A stretch of 59,489 nucleotides of DNA from Pseudoflavonifractor capillosus. Lineage in GTDB: Bacteria; Bacillota; Clostridia; Oscillospirales; Oscillospiraceae. Numbering within the stretch: position 1 is the stretch's first letter; each line of letters starts with the position of its first letter. The notes under the pieces are model-generated. The model did not search any database and was not told where the DNA came from. It worked only from the letters and a program-made list of their open reading frames with translations. The position numbers were made by a program, and so were the translations under genes. Of the stretch, positions 8,357 through 16,097 are shown piece by piece. The stretch covers positions 1-59,489 of the forward strand of contig NZ_JACJJE010000018.1 in the NCBI RefSeq assembly GCF_016899775.1, read 5' to 3'.

Positions 8357-10117
8357 ATGAAGCTGTCCCTGAAGAGTAAGGTTATCCTGGTCGTATTGCT
8401 TTTTACTGTGATACTGTCTACCTGCACTGTCATGCTGAGCTATCTGACCTATACAAATTCCTTCCAAAACTATTATGAGAGCCTGGCGGGATCCATTGCA
8501 AAATCTACGGCATCTGTTGTGGACAAGCGGCAGGTAGAGGCGGTGGCGGATGAAGTATTAAAGACATATCAGCGAATCTGCGATGAAACCGGCGGCGCGC
8601 CTGACCTGAGCGCGTTTTCCCAGGAGGAACTGGAGGCCTATTATGCCGAATTCCATTACATCACCGGGATGCCGGAGTACCAGGAGCTTTTGGAGCTGCT
8701 CAACCAGCTTCGTGAAGATAACGGGGTTGTCTCGCTGTATTTGGGATACCATGAACTGAACACCATGAAGGACCTGTATCTTGTGGACGCCAGTGCAGAA
8801 GAGAGCTGCATCCCCGGGGATTATGACAATGTAGAAGCGGACCAGGTGGAGCAGCTTCGGGCGGGAAATTTTGACATGCCTGCGTACATTACAAACTATC
8901 CCGACTATGGGTGGCTGTGCTCTGCAAGCGCTACGATTGAAAATGCGGACGGCGAGGTGATCGGGGTCGCGCTTGTGGATATTTCCATGAACGAGATCAT
9001 GGGGGACGCCCAGGAGTTCTTACAGACATTGATTTTGCTGATTGCAGTGGTGGCGCTGATTATGGCCGGGCTGATTTTGCTTCTGGTCAATCGGACGATT
9101 GTGCTCCCCATCAATCAGATGGCCCGCGCCGCCCTGCAGTATGTGTCCGACCGCCGCACCAGCGAGGGGCGTTCCGCCTCCGCCGGGGGGCGCCGGGCGG
9201 CTGCGGGCGAAGAGGAAGAGGAGCGTTCGGCCATTTCCAAGCTGAACATCCGCACCGGCGACGAGATCCAGGCCCTCTCCGAGGCCATCAAAACCATGGA
9301 GCTGGAGATCAACGAGTACATCCAGGACCTGACCGCCGTCACGGCGGAGAAGGAGCGCATCGGCGCTGAGCTGAATGTGGCCACCCAGATCCAGGCGGAC
9401 ATGCTGCCCAGAATTTTCCCGGCCTTCCCGGAGCGGGAGGAATTCGACGTGTATGCCACCATGAACCCGGCCAAAGAGGTGGGCGGTGACTTCTACGACT
9501 TCTTCCTGGTGGACGACGACCACCTGGCGGTGGTCATCGCCGACGTATCCGGCAAGGGGGTGCCCGCGGCCCTGTTTATGGTGATTGCCAAGACCCTCAT
9601 CAAGAACCACGCCCAGAATCAGGAGGCGCCGGGCACGGTGTTCACCCAGACCAACGAACAGCTGTGCGAGGGCAACGACGCCGGACTGTTCGTCACCGGA
9701 TGGATGGGCGTGCTGGAGATCAGCACCGGCAAGTTTGTCTATGTAAACGCGGGCCACAACCCGCCCCTGCTGAAGCGGGCCGGAGGGACCTTTGAGTGGC
9801 TCAAAAGCCGCCCGGGCTTTGTGCTGGCCGGCATGGAGGGGGTCCGCTACCGGGAGAACACCCTGCAGCTGGAGCCGGGGGACCGGCTCTACCTGTACAC
9901 CGACGGCGTCACGGAGGCCACCAACAGCCGCGAGGAGCTCTTCGGAGACGAGCGCCTCCAGAATGCGCTGAATGAGTACATGGATCTGCCCGTGGAGCAG
10001 TTCCTGCCCAAGATCAAGGAGTGCATCGACGCCTTTGTGGGCGGCGCGGATCAGTTTGACGACATCACAATGCTCGCTCTGGACTATCAGAGCAAAGGGG
10101 AGACGGAACATGATTGA
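8357..10117 (+). CDS. Membrane SpoIIE-family protein phosphatase (apparently active)
   Basis: 586 residues. ATG 8357 follows TAGGAGGAA. Order: TM helix (~8-30), extracytoplasmic sensor (~35-215, Cache-like by position), TM helix (~222-244), HAMP with a charged insert (~260-290), coiled coil with the motif IQADMLPRIFP, and a PP2C/SpoIIE domain. Metal-ligand candidates are intact: GGDFYD Asp378, ADVSGKG Asp396, YTDGVTEA Asp516 and DDITML Asp568/569. It should dephosphorylate a STAS antagonist in response to an outside signal. Base composition changes sharply near 9110: the sensor half is AT-rich and the catalytic half GC-rich, so the gene looks mosaic. It overlaps the following ATPase gene by 8 bases. 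Confidence 0.88.
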   Translation: MKLSLKSKVILVVLLFTVILSTCTVMLSYLTYTNSFQNYYESLAGSIAKSTASVVDKRQVEAVADEVLKTYQRICDETGGAPDLSAFSQEELEAYYAEFHYITGMPEYQELLELLNQLREDNGVVSLYLGYHELNTMKDLYLVDASAEESCIPGDYDNVEADQVEQLRAGNFDMPAYITNYPDYGWLCSASATIENADGEVIGVALVDISMNEIMGDAQEFLQTLILLIAVVALIMAGLILLLVNRTIVLPINQMARAALQYVSDRRTSEGRSASAGGRRAAAGEEEEERSAISKLNIRTGDEIQALSEAIKTMELEINEYIQDLTAVTAEKERIGAELNVATQIQADMLPRIFPAFPEREEFDVYATMNPAKEVGGDFYDFFLVDDDHLAVVIADVSGKGVPAALFMVIAKTLIKNHAQNQEAPGTVFTQTNEQLCEGNDAGLFVTGWMGVLEISTGKFVYVNAGHNPPLLKRAGGTFEWLKSRPGFVLAGMEGVRYRENTLQLEPGDRLYLYTDGVTEATNSREELFGDERLQNALNEYMDLPVEQFLPKIKECIDAFVGGADQFDDITMLALDYQSKGETEHD

Positions 10118-10517
10118 ACGTATATTTCCCGCCACGGAGGATCAGCTGGAGCCGGTCCAGAGCTTTATTGATGGGGAGCTGGAGCGGTACGACTGTCCGC
10201 CCAAGGCTCAGATCCAGCTGGCGGTGGCGGTTGAGGAAATTTTCATCAACATTGTCCGTTATGCCTACCACCCGGAGGTCGGCCTGGCCACCGTCCGATG
10301 CAGCGTGGGGGGAGATCCCCTTCAGGTCACCATCCAGTTTCTGGACAACGGGAAGCCCTTCAATCCGCTGGAAAAGGAGGACGCCGACATCACCCTCTCC
10401 GCGGAGGAGCGGGACATCGGCGGCCTGGGCATCCTGATGGTGAAAAAGAGCATGGACGCGGTGGACTATGAGTATGTGGACGGAAAGAATATCCTGACCA
10501 TCCGAAAGAATCTATAA
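10110..10517 (+). CDS. RsbW-like serine kinase/anti-sigma ATPase (copy 2)
   Basis: 135 residues from ATG 10110, overlapping the phosphatase stop by 8 bases. Motifs: VEEIFINIVRYAY (N box), LDNGKPFNP (G1) and GGLGILMVKKSMD (G2), all intact. It is closely related to the copy at 4836-5246. Both copies sit directly after a SpoIIE-like gene, so a phosphatase-ATPase pair appears duplicated at both ends of the signalling block, with one phosphatase later losing its active site. Likely role: phosphorylation of the STAS protein and/or binding of an unidentified partner. Confidence 0.88.
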   Translation: MIERIFPATEDQLEPVQSFIDGELERYDCPPKAQIQLAVAVEEIFINIVRYAYHPEVGLATVRCSVGGDPLQVTIQFLDNGKPFNPLEKEDADITLSAEERDIGGLGILMVKKSMDAVDYEYVDGKNILTIRKNL

Positions 10518-10626
10518 ATGCGGTGCGCGGCGGGAAAGCGGAAGGGGAAAAACGGCCCGTTTCCCGTCTGCCGCCCTGGACAGGGAAGAAAAAGGGGAAA
10601 CGACAGCAGAAAAAGGGCTGCAGATA

Positions 10627-10635
10627 TGGTATAAT
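10627..10635 (+). promoter_or_regulatory. Extended -10 promoter before the DUF4157 gene
   Basis: TGGTATAAT (10627-10635) is a perfect extended -10 element, 111 bases before the DUF4157 start. No consensus -35 is visible at 17 bases, as expected for extended -10 promoters. It suggests that the effector/chaperone pair can be transcribed separately from the signalling block. Confidence 0.5.
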
Positions 10636-10746
10636 CATCGTATAGAATTCTGCCTTGGCGCTGCTGTGCATGGACCCTGACCGGAGAGAAGAAAAACGGC
10701 TGGAGCCCGGAGAGGCTGTCCGGCGAAGAGGACAGGAGGAATGGAG

Positions 10747-13533
10747 ATGTCTCAGATCTACACCACACGGCGCAGAGCGGTCCGGGATGCCGGGAAAGCG
10801 GCCGCACCGGCGAGAGAGACGCGGCAGGAGACATACTACGGCGGATTCAGCGAGACAGACGGGGGGATGGGCTCCCAGCTGGGGGAACTGATGCAGGCCC
10901 GGATGCGTCAGCACTTCCTGGACCATCAGAACCCTGCGGCCGAGCGGGAGGCGGACCAACTGTCCGCTGGACTGGACAGCGCCCGTACGCCGGAGGAGGT
11001 CAAGAGCCGCCTGGGTGAGCGCCTGGGCGCGGACTTTTCCGGCGTCCGTTTCCACACCGGCTCCGGCGCGGTGAGCTCCGCCGAACAGATGGGCGCCCGA
11101 GCCTATGCCACGGGCCGGGACGTGTATTTCGGCAAGGGGGGCTTTGACCCCTCTGTGGCCGCCCACGAGCTGGTCCACACCGTCCAGCAGGGACTGGTGG
11201 AGAGCAGCACGCCCACCGTCTCCGCCCCGGCGGGAGAAGTGCAGATGCTGCCGAAACTGTTTAAAAAGATCGGCGGTCTGTTTAAGAAGGGCTCCAAAGC
11301 ACAGGAGGCCGCCGCCTCTCAGGAGGCCGTCCCGGAGAGCGCCCTGGAGGCTGGCCTGGAGAGCGCCGGCGGGGGACCGCGCATGCAGCTTGCCTCTGCC
11401 CAGGCGGGCGAGGCCGCTGAGACCATAACCGGAGAAGAGGAGCCCGTCACAGAGTCTGTCCCAGAGAGCATCCCGGAGGCAGGCCTGGGAGGCGCCTCCG
11501 GGGGACTGCGCATGCAGCTTGCTTCCGCCCAGGTGGGCGAGGCCGCTAAGACTTTAACCGAAACCAAGGAGAAGAAGCCCAGTCTGCTCTCCCGGGCCTG
11601 GGGCGGCATCAAGAAGGGCGCCGCCTATGTGGGCGGCGCGATCAGCGGCAAGCTGAATTCGCTCAAGCGCCAGCACCAGCGGGCGGTGGACGACCTGAAC
11701 CACCACCGGGAGGACTACAAGGCCATGTCCCGGACAGACCGCTTCCTCTGGACCCTGAAAAACCCCCTGGCCCGGATCATGGCCAGCGGCAGCATGGAGG
11801 ACACCAAGGCGCGGGACGCCCGGGCCAAGCTGCTGGAGGAGAAGGCGGTGGCGTTGGCCGCCGATGTCCAGGGGGACGGCGGCTATGACCTGGGCGACGC
11901 CGCCTTTGATCCCATGGAGCTGATGGAGGGGCCCGGTATCGCCACGTCCGTGGAGCGGGACAAGCGTGAGGCGGAGGCCGCCCGGCGGGGCGACCTGCCC
12001 AATCTGGAGGCGACAGAGCCCTTGGAGGAGATCGGCGCGGAGGCCGGCGCTGCAGGCGAGGAGGAGAGTGCGTCCTTCTTTGACGAGCCGGTGGTCGGAG
12101 AGGACGACTCGGCCATTCCGGAACTGTTGGATGCCACGTCGGGAATCACTCAAGTGGCCGGTCTCGCGGGAGGAGCCTCCGGAAGCCTGTCGTCCGACCC
12201 GGCCAATCCGGAGGTGACAGCGTCCTCGGAGGAGGTCAACGAAAAGGCGGCCCTGGAGAAGGCCCGCGGCGCGAAAGCGGAGGGGTACACCGGTACATCT
12301 TCCCTGCTTCAGGACGACGTGTTCCACGGCAAGCCCAAGACGCTTGCGTCCCTGGGCAGCACGGGGGTCGGCCTGGGTACGGATAACCTGACCAATGTGG
12401 CCAGGGCGCGGGAGAGCATTCCGCAGATCGAGAGCGAGATGCAGCAGTATCTGGCGGGAGCGGGCCACACCAAAGACGACAGTGAGTACAAGGCGCTTGA
12501 GCAGACCCTCAAGGACCAGCAGGATGTGGGGAATCTCACTGCCGGTGAGCGGGTCTTCGGCGTCAGCAGCGGCCTCCTCCAGATGGGGGCGGCCGGCCTG
12601 GAGGCCGGCGGAAATATCATGAAGGCCCACAGCCAGCGCAAGAAGGGCGACGACGCCGGAGCGGCCACCCACAGCTTCTACACCATGAGCAATATTGCGG
12701 ACTTCGGAACCGGATTGTCCAAGGTGATCGGCTACGGCTCCGCGGCTACCGATATGGTGGGCCCCATCGGCCAGCAGGTCATCCCGGGCTTGGGCATCGC
12801 CAGCGGCGGGATGAAGGCCATCGGCGGCGGCATCCAGCTGGGTTCCGCCCTCAGCACGAAGAAGAAGATGGATGATCGGATCAAGGCCATGGATGAAGCG
12901 CAAAAGAGCGGCGCCCAGCGTACCCGAGACCAGGAGCGGATGTACCGCACCTTTAAGCAGGCCAGCGGCATGGCCAAGGCCAACGCAGTGGAGGGCGGCA
13001 TCAAGCTGGGCTCCGGCGTGCTCAACGCCACCGGCAACGCCATGACCCTGGGCGGCGTCACGGCGATCGCCGGAACGATCGTGTCCGGTCTCGGAACCGC
13101 CGCGGATTTGGCCGGCGGTCTTGTGGTGGACAAGATGAAGAAGGGCGTCCGCGCCGACACGGTGAACGAGGAGATCGGCCTGGACGAGAAGATCAAGGCT
13201 CTGATGGCTCAGGACGACTCCATCACGGAGAAGGAGGCCAAGCACATCGTGCTCAAATCCATGGGCTTCTCCACCGGCAAGCGGAAAGAGGCCTTCCAGC
13301 ACATCACCATGCGCCGGGCGGCGGAGCTGTACCGGCGGGCCAACGGCGGCGACGAAGAAGCGGAGTCCATTGTGAAGGAACTGGGGCTCAGCAAGACCGG
13401 AAGCGGCTACAGTCTCCAGGGCATCGCGGAGAAGCTGGGCATGGACAGCAGCACCACCTGGCAGGAACAGATGAAGGCCACCAAGGAGTCCCGGGGTCAC
13501 AATCCCTTTAAAAACAAGAAGAAGGCGGCATAG
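10747..13533 (+). CDS. DUF4157-domain candidate eCIS effector
   Basis: 928 residues. ATG 10747 is preferred over ATG 10741 because AGGAGG (10734-10739) then has normal spacing. Residues ~55-150 form the DUF4157 domain (LGADFSGVRFHTG, then the zincin motif HELVH at 140-144 followed by TVQQ). DUF4157 is the hallmark N-terminal domain of cargo carried by eCIS particles. Two imperfect repeats follow (11341-11442, 11461-11560). The remaining ~700 residues match no family I know: basic amphipathic segments, a Glu-rich linker, then Gly/Ala-rich hydrophobic helices (GGMKAIGGGIQLGSAL, AIAGTIVSGLGTAADLAG) as in membrane-inserting toxins, and a basic tail (NPFKNKKKAA). Pore formation or membrane association is inferred only. 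Confidence 0.82.
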   Translation: MSQIYTTRRRAVRDAGKAAAPARETRQETYYGGFSETDGGMGSQLGELMQARMRQHFLDHQNPAAEREADQLSAGLDSARTPEEVKSRLGERLGADFSGVRFHTGSGAVSSAEQMGARAYATGRDVYFGKGGFDPSVAAHELVHTVQQGLVESSTPTVSAPAGEVQMLPKLFKKIGGLFKKGSKAQEAAASQEAVPESALEAGLESAGGGPRMQLASAQAGEAAETITGEEEPVTESVPESIPEAGLGGASGGLRMQLASAQVGEAAKTLTETKEKKPSLLSRAWGGIKKGAAYVGGAISGKLNSLKRQHQRAVDDLNHHREDYKAMSRTDRFLWTLKNPLARIMASGSMEDTKARDARAKLLEEKAVALAADVQGDGGYDLGDAAFDPMELMEGPGIATSVERDKREAEAARRGDLPNLEATEPLEEIGAEAGAAGEEESASFFDEPVVGEDDSAIPELLDATSGITQVAGLAGGASGSLSSDPANPEVTASSEEVNEKAALEKARGAKAEGYTGTSSLLQDDVFHGKPKTLASLGSTGVGLGTDNLTNVARARESIPQIESEMQQYLAGAGHTKDDSEYKALEQTLKDQQDVGNLTAGERVFGVSSGLLQMGAAGLEAGGNIMKAHSQRKKGDDAGAATHSFYTMSNIADFGTGLSKVIGYGSAATDMVGPIGQQVIPGLGIASGGMKAIGGGIQLGSALSTKKKMDDRIKAMDEAQKSGAQRTRDQERMYRTFKQASGMAKANAVEGGIKLGSGVLNATGNAMTLGGVTAIAGTIVSGLGTAADLAGGLVVDKMKKGVRADTVNEEIGLDEKIKALMAQDDSITEKEAKHIVLKSMGFSTGKRKEAFQHITMRRAAELYRRANGGDEEAESIVKELGLSKTGSGYSLQGIAEKLGMDSSTTWQEQMKATKESRGHNPFKNKKKAA
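11341..11560 (+). repeat. Two imperfect direct repeats inside the DUF4157 gene
   Basis: Segments of about 100 bases starting near 11341 and 11461 encode similar peptides centred on RMQLASAQ-GEAA. Both are preceded by an acidic VPE(S/A)-EAGL stretch. The repeats lie in the linker between DUF4157 and the hydrophobic part, where copy number could vary between strains. Confidence 0.7.
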
Positions 13534-13585
13534 CGGAATGAAGGGCGCGCCGCCCTGAATGAGCAGAGGATAAGGAGCGTCGGTT

Positions 13586-14062
13586 ATGGATTTGGCGAAG
13601 CAGAAGCAGTTTTTTCAGATTTTGGAACAGAAGCTGAACGGCATGGGCATGCAGACGGCGGCGGCGGCAGGCGCCGGAGCCCCCCAGATAGGGGATACCC
13701 TGCGGGTCCTGGTTCCTATCACGGACGAGGGAGAGGCGGTGCTGCTGGAGCTGATGGCAGCCGCCATCGATGAGGAGACAGACCTGCTTCAGTTCTATAC
13801 CACCATGGTGATGGAACTGGCGGCGGACCGCGGACAGCTGGCGCGGACGCTGATGCAGTGGAACTTCCTGTGCCCCCTCGGATCGTTTGGCGTTTTTGAG
13901 GAGGGGAACCAGCTCTACCACAAGTACGGCATTCTGCTCACCGGAGAGGAGGAGCTGGATAGGCTGGCGGAGCATGTGATCCAGATTCTGAGCGTTCTCT
14001 ACGAGGTGTTGGAGCAAAAATTTCCGGCAGCCAAGGAGTTCAGCAGGAAACTGGACACATAG
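13586..14062 (+). CDS. Small acidic protein, possible YbjN/CesT-like effector chaperone
   Basis: 158 residues. ATG 13586 follows AAGGAG. The pattern is an N-terminal helix (KQKQFFQILEQKL), an Ala/Gly linker, beta strands with acidic residues (LRVLVPITDEGEAVLLEL), then NFLCPLGSFGVF and a long C-terminal helix (LDRLAEHVIQILSVLYEVL). This resembles the alpha/beta fold shared by YbjN-like proteins and type III secretion chaperones, but no diagnostic motif is seen. It lies 52 bases after the candidate effector, same strand, where a cognate chaperone or immunity partner would be expected. Hairpin 14097-14126 follows. Fold and role are inferences. Confidence 0.6.
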   Translation: MDLAKQKQFFQILEQKLNGMGMQTAAAAGAGAPQIGDTLRVLVPITDEGEAVLLELMAAAIDEETDLLQFYTTMVMELAADRGQLARTLMQWNFLCPLGSFGVFEEGNQLYHKYGILLTGEEELDRLAEHVIQILSVLYEVLEQKFPAAKEFSRKLDT

Positions 14063-14096
14063 AGGGCAAAATTCTGTGGATAATGGATGACGTAAA

Positions 14097-14126
14097 AGCC
14101 AGGCTGGAATAAATTCCAGCCTGGCT
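14097..14126. terminator. 14-bp palindromic hairpin, copy 1 of a pair
   Basis: Arms of 14 bases (AGCCAGGCTGGAAT and its complement) around AA. Read on the minus strand it is followed by TTTTACG; on the plus strand it closes the eCIS-side transcripts. The same 30 bases recur exactly at 14349-14378, on the other side of repeat A. Converging genes on both sides make a bidirectional terminator likely. Confidence 0.65.
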
Positions 14127-14348
14127 CAGCTTGTCGAAAAACCTCTGTCTAGACGAATCCGCCCGAGTATTGGCGGGGGAGCTCGAGGGGGCGGCAGCCC
14201 GCCTCGAATGGAATCAAATGCCCCGGAAGCCTTGCTGTGCAAGGATTCCGGCAAGCGGAGCGAGGACTTTTGCACCGCTGTGCGGCGCAAAAGTAACGGC
14301 ATTTTTACAGGCCGTCGGAAAAGTCCTTGGACGTTTCCGACGGCCTGA
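14127..14348 (+). repeat. Intergenic repeat family A, copy 1
   Basis: About 222 bases that recur, inverted and at clearly high identity, at 26340-26563. Both copies share the TCGAAAAACCT start region, GGGGGAGCTCGAGGGGGC, ATCAAATGCCCCGGAAGCC and a strong terminal hairpin (CCGTCGGAAA pairing with TTTCCGACGG near 14312-14345). There is no convincing gene inside; short frames beginning MPRKPCCARIP are artefacts of the repeat. It behaves like a non-autonomous mobile repeat. Both copies are bordered by locus-specific terminator hairpins. Confidence 0.85.
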
Positions 14349-14378
14349 AGCCAGGCTGGAATAAATTCCAGCCTGGCT
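14349..14378. terminator. 14-bp palindromic hairpin, copy 2 of a pair
   Basis: Identical in sequence and orientation to 14097-14126, here followed on the plus strand by TTTCCGTT. It ends 6 bases before the stop of the minus-strand LytTR gene, so it probably terminates that operon. Confidence 0.65.
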
Positions 14379-14384
14379 TTTCCG

Positions 14385-15116
14385 TTACCCTTTCTCCCAC
14401 GCGTTTCGGTAGATCCAATCGGTAAAGATGTTCCGCGCCCGGGGCAGGTTGGCGGAGCTGATGGGAATTCGCGCGCCGTCCGACATGAGGAAGTCGCTAC
14501 TCTCGATGCGCTCCGCATGGTTCAGATTGACCAGGAAGCTGCGGTGGCAGCGGAAGAAATCCGGGCTGTCAACGGCGCGCTCCAGGTCGTCCAGGCTCTT
14601 TCGCACCACCACAGTCTGGCGGAGAGTGTGGATGTGGGATTGGTGGCCCAGCACTTCGATGTACAGGACGGAGGCCAGAGGAAACTCCTGCGTTTCCCCC
14701 TCCGCGTAGACGGAGAGGCTGCGCAGGGGCTCCGGCATGTGCTCCAGGCACCAGTCCAGAGCGCGGTCCACCTCCTCCTGCCGGAAGGGCTTGACCAGGT
14801 AGTCGGAGGCCCTCACCTCAAAGCTGTCCACCCCGTGGTCGGTGCTGGTGGTGGCAAACACGATGGACGCGCCGTATCCGGCGGCGCGGAGCCGGCGGGC
14901 GGTCTCCACACCGGAGATCCCCGGCATGTAGATATCCAGGAACAAAACTTGACAGGCATTTGCCCGGCGGACGCTTTGCAGCAGCTCCTCGCCGCTGACA
15001 AAAAAGTGGACTTGAAGAGAGAGCCCCTGCCGGCGGGCGTAATTTCGGAGCATGCGGCTCAGTATGACCCGTTCTTCTTCCAGGTCGTCGCATATCGCGA
15101 TTTGAAGAGGCTTCAT
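14385..15116 (-). CDS. LytTR-family response regulator
   Basis: 243 residues. Receiver domain (~1-120) with the acidic pair DD (10-11), the phospho-acceptor in FLDIYMPG, and the conserved Lys in YLVKPF. LytTR DNA-binding domain (~135-240) with VLYIEV, FFRCHRSFLVNL and GARIPIS. The receiver looks complete. The start overlaps the stop of the upstream regulator (ATGA), so the two are translationally coupled. No histidine kinase is adjacent. The position next to the eCIS locus suggests, without proof, control of that locus or of its signalling genes. Confidence 0.9.
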   Translation of the reverse strand: MKPLQIAICDDLEEERVILSRMLRNYARRQGLSLQVHFFVSGEELLQSVRRANACQVLFLDIYMPGISGVETARRLRAAGYGASIVFATTSTDHGVDSFEVRASDYLVKPFRQEEVDRALDWCLEHMPEPLRSLSVYAEGETQEFPLASVLYIEVLGHQSHIHTLRQTVVVRKSLDDLERAVDSPDFFRCHRSFLVNLNHAERIESSDFLMSDGARIPISSANLPRARNIFTDWIYRNAWEKG

Positions 15117-15820
15117 AGGCTGTCACATCCGTTTCCAGAGGCCGGAGGCTCCTCCTCCGCCAGCTGAAGCCGGAGCTGCCGGTAGGCATCGGATATGGGC
15201 TTCCGGCTGCCGCGGTTCATGGGGATCAGGGTCCCGTCCGACATGAGAAGCCCCTGGCTGTCCAGCTGTCGGACGTGGGTGAGATTGATCAGAAAGCTGC
15301 GCTGGCAGCGGAAAAACAGCCCCTTGGGGAGGCGGGCCTCCAGAGAGGACAGGGTCTCACAGTTGACGATGCACTCCTGAGAGCTGTGGACCAGGCAGCC
15401 CCGCCGGGCGCCCTCCGCCCATATCAGGTCGCACAGGGGGAGGCGGACCCGGAGGCGGTCGGAGAGAATCTCCAGCCGCTCCAGAGAGTCCCACCACAGC
15501 TTGGCGCAGCGGCGCAGAGCCGTGAAAAGCGCGCTCTGCCGGACGGGCTTCTGGAGAAAGCCGTCCGGGTGGAGAGAGTAGCTGTCAATGGCGGCCTGGG
15601 GGCGGGAGGAGCAGACCAGCAGGGCCGTGGAGGCGGAGGAGACCATGCCGGAGGGCGGAAGCCCGGCGTCCAGGTCCCAAATGACGATGGCCGGACCGGA
15701 GGCGCCGGGGGACCAGAGCTCTGTCTCCATATCGGCGCAGGTGGACCAGGTCCAGAGACGGAGCATCCGGGCCAGGGAGCCGGCCTCCTCTGAAGTGCTC
15801 ATATGGATCAGAAAGCGCAT
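15113..15820 (-). CDS. LytTR-domain regulator with degenerate receiver
   Basis: 235 residues; GAGGAA precedes ATG 15820. The C-terminal half is a clear LytTR domain (LFFRCQRSFLINL, GTLIPMNRGSRKP). The N-terminal half follows a receiver fold (VIWDLDAG as a possible acceptor site, DGFLQKPV with the conserved Lys-Pro) but lacks the normal acidic pair near the start and the usual length of the early strands. It may sense something other than phosphate or act by dimerising with the second regulator, which overlaps it by 4 bases. LytTR proteins bind short direct repeats; none could be assigned here. Confidence 0.82.
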   Translation of the reverse strand: MRFLIHMSTSEEAGSLARMLRLWTWSTCADMETELWSPGASGPAIVIWDLDAGLPPSGMVSSASTALLVCSSRPQAAIDSYSLHPDGFLQKPVRQSALFTALRRCAKLWWDSLERLEILSDRLRVRLPLCDLIWAEGARRGCLVHSSQECIVNCETLSSLEARLPKGLFFRCQRSFLINLTHVRQLDSQGLLMSDGTLIPMNRGSRKPISDAYRQLRLQLAEEEPPASGNGCDSL

Positions 15821-15993
15821 GGGAAATTCCTCTTTCGTCAGGAGTCTTACTGCCGGGATGCCCGCCGCGGAAATTTACCGGCCCGGGGTTTGTCGGATGA
15901 CGCAGTACATAGTATATAATATTTTATTCCTCCCCTCCGGCTTTTCAATAGGCGTGCGCCGAATGGTCGGTTTTCCGGCACGAAAAACAAAAA

Positions 15994-16023
15994 ATGGGCC
16001 GTCTGAGTGATCAGACGGCCCAT
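15994..16023 (-). terminator. Rho-independent terminator for the kinase/beta-helix operon
   Basis: ATGGGCCGTCTGA pairs with TCAGACGGCCCAT around GTGA. On the minus strand the stem is followed by a T-rich run (the complement of 15982-15993). It would end transcripts coming from the genes at 16255-18295. Confidence 0.75.
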
Positions 16024-16097
16024 AAAATTGGGACAAAATTCAGTTTTTGGAATTATTTGCGGATTTTACAAGGCGGTGCGCTCGGGCGGGCCGGTTA

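Noticed and set aside
11554-13500. 648-codon open frame on the minus strand
   Set aside because: Shadow of the DUF4157 gene in high-GC DNA; the product has no recognisable domain, while the plus strand has HELVH and a good start.
14131-14364. 77-codon frame beginning MSKNLCLDESARVLAG
   Set aside because: Lies wholly in repeat A; the same nonsense peptide reappears from the inverted copy, as expected for a repeat rather than a gene.
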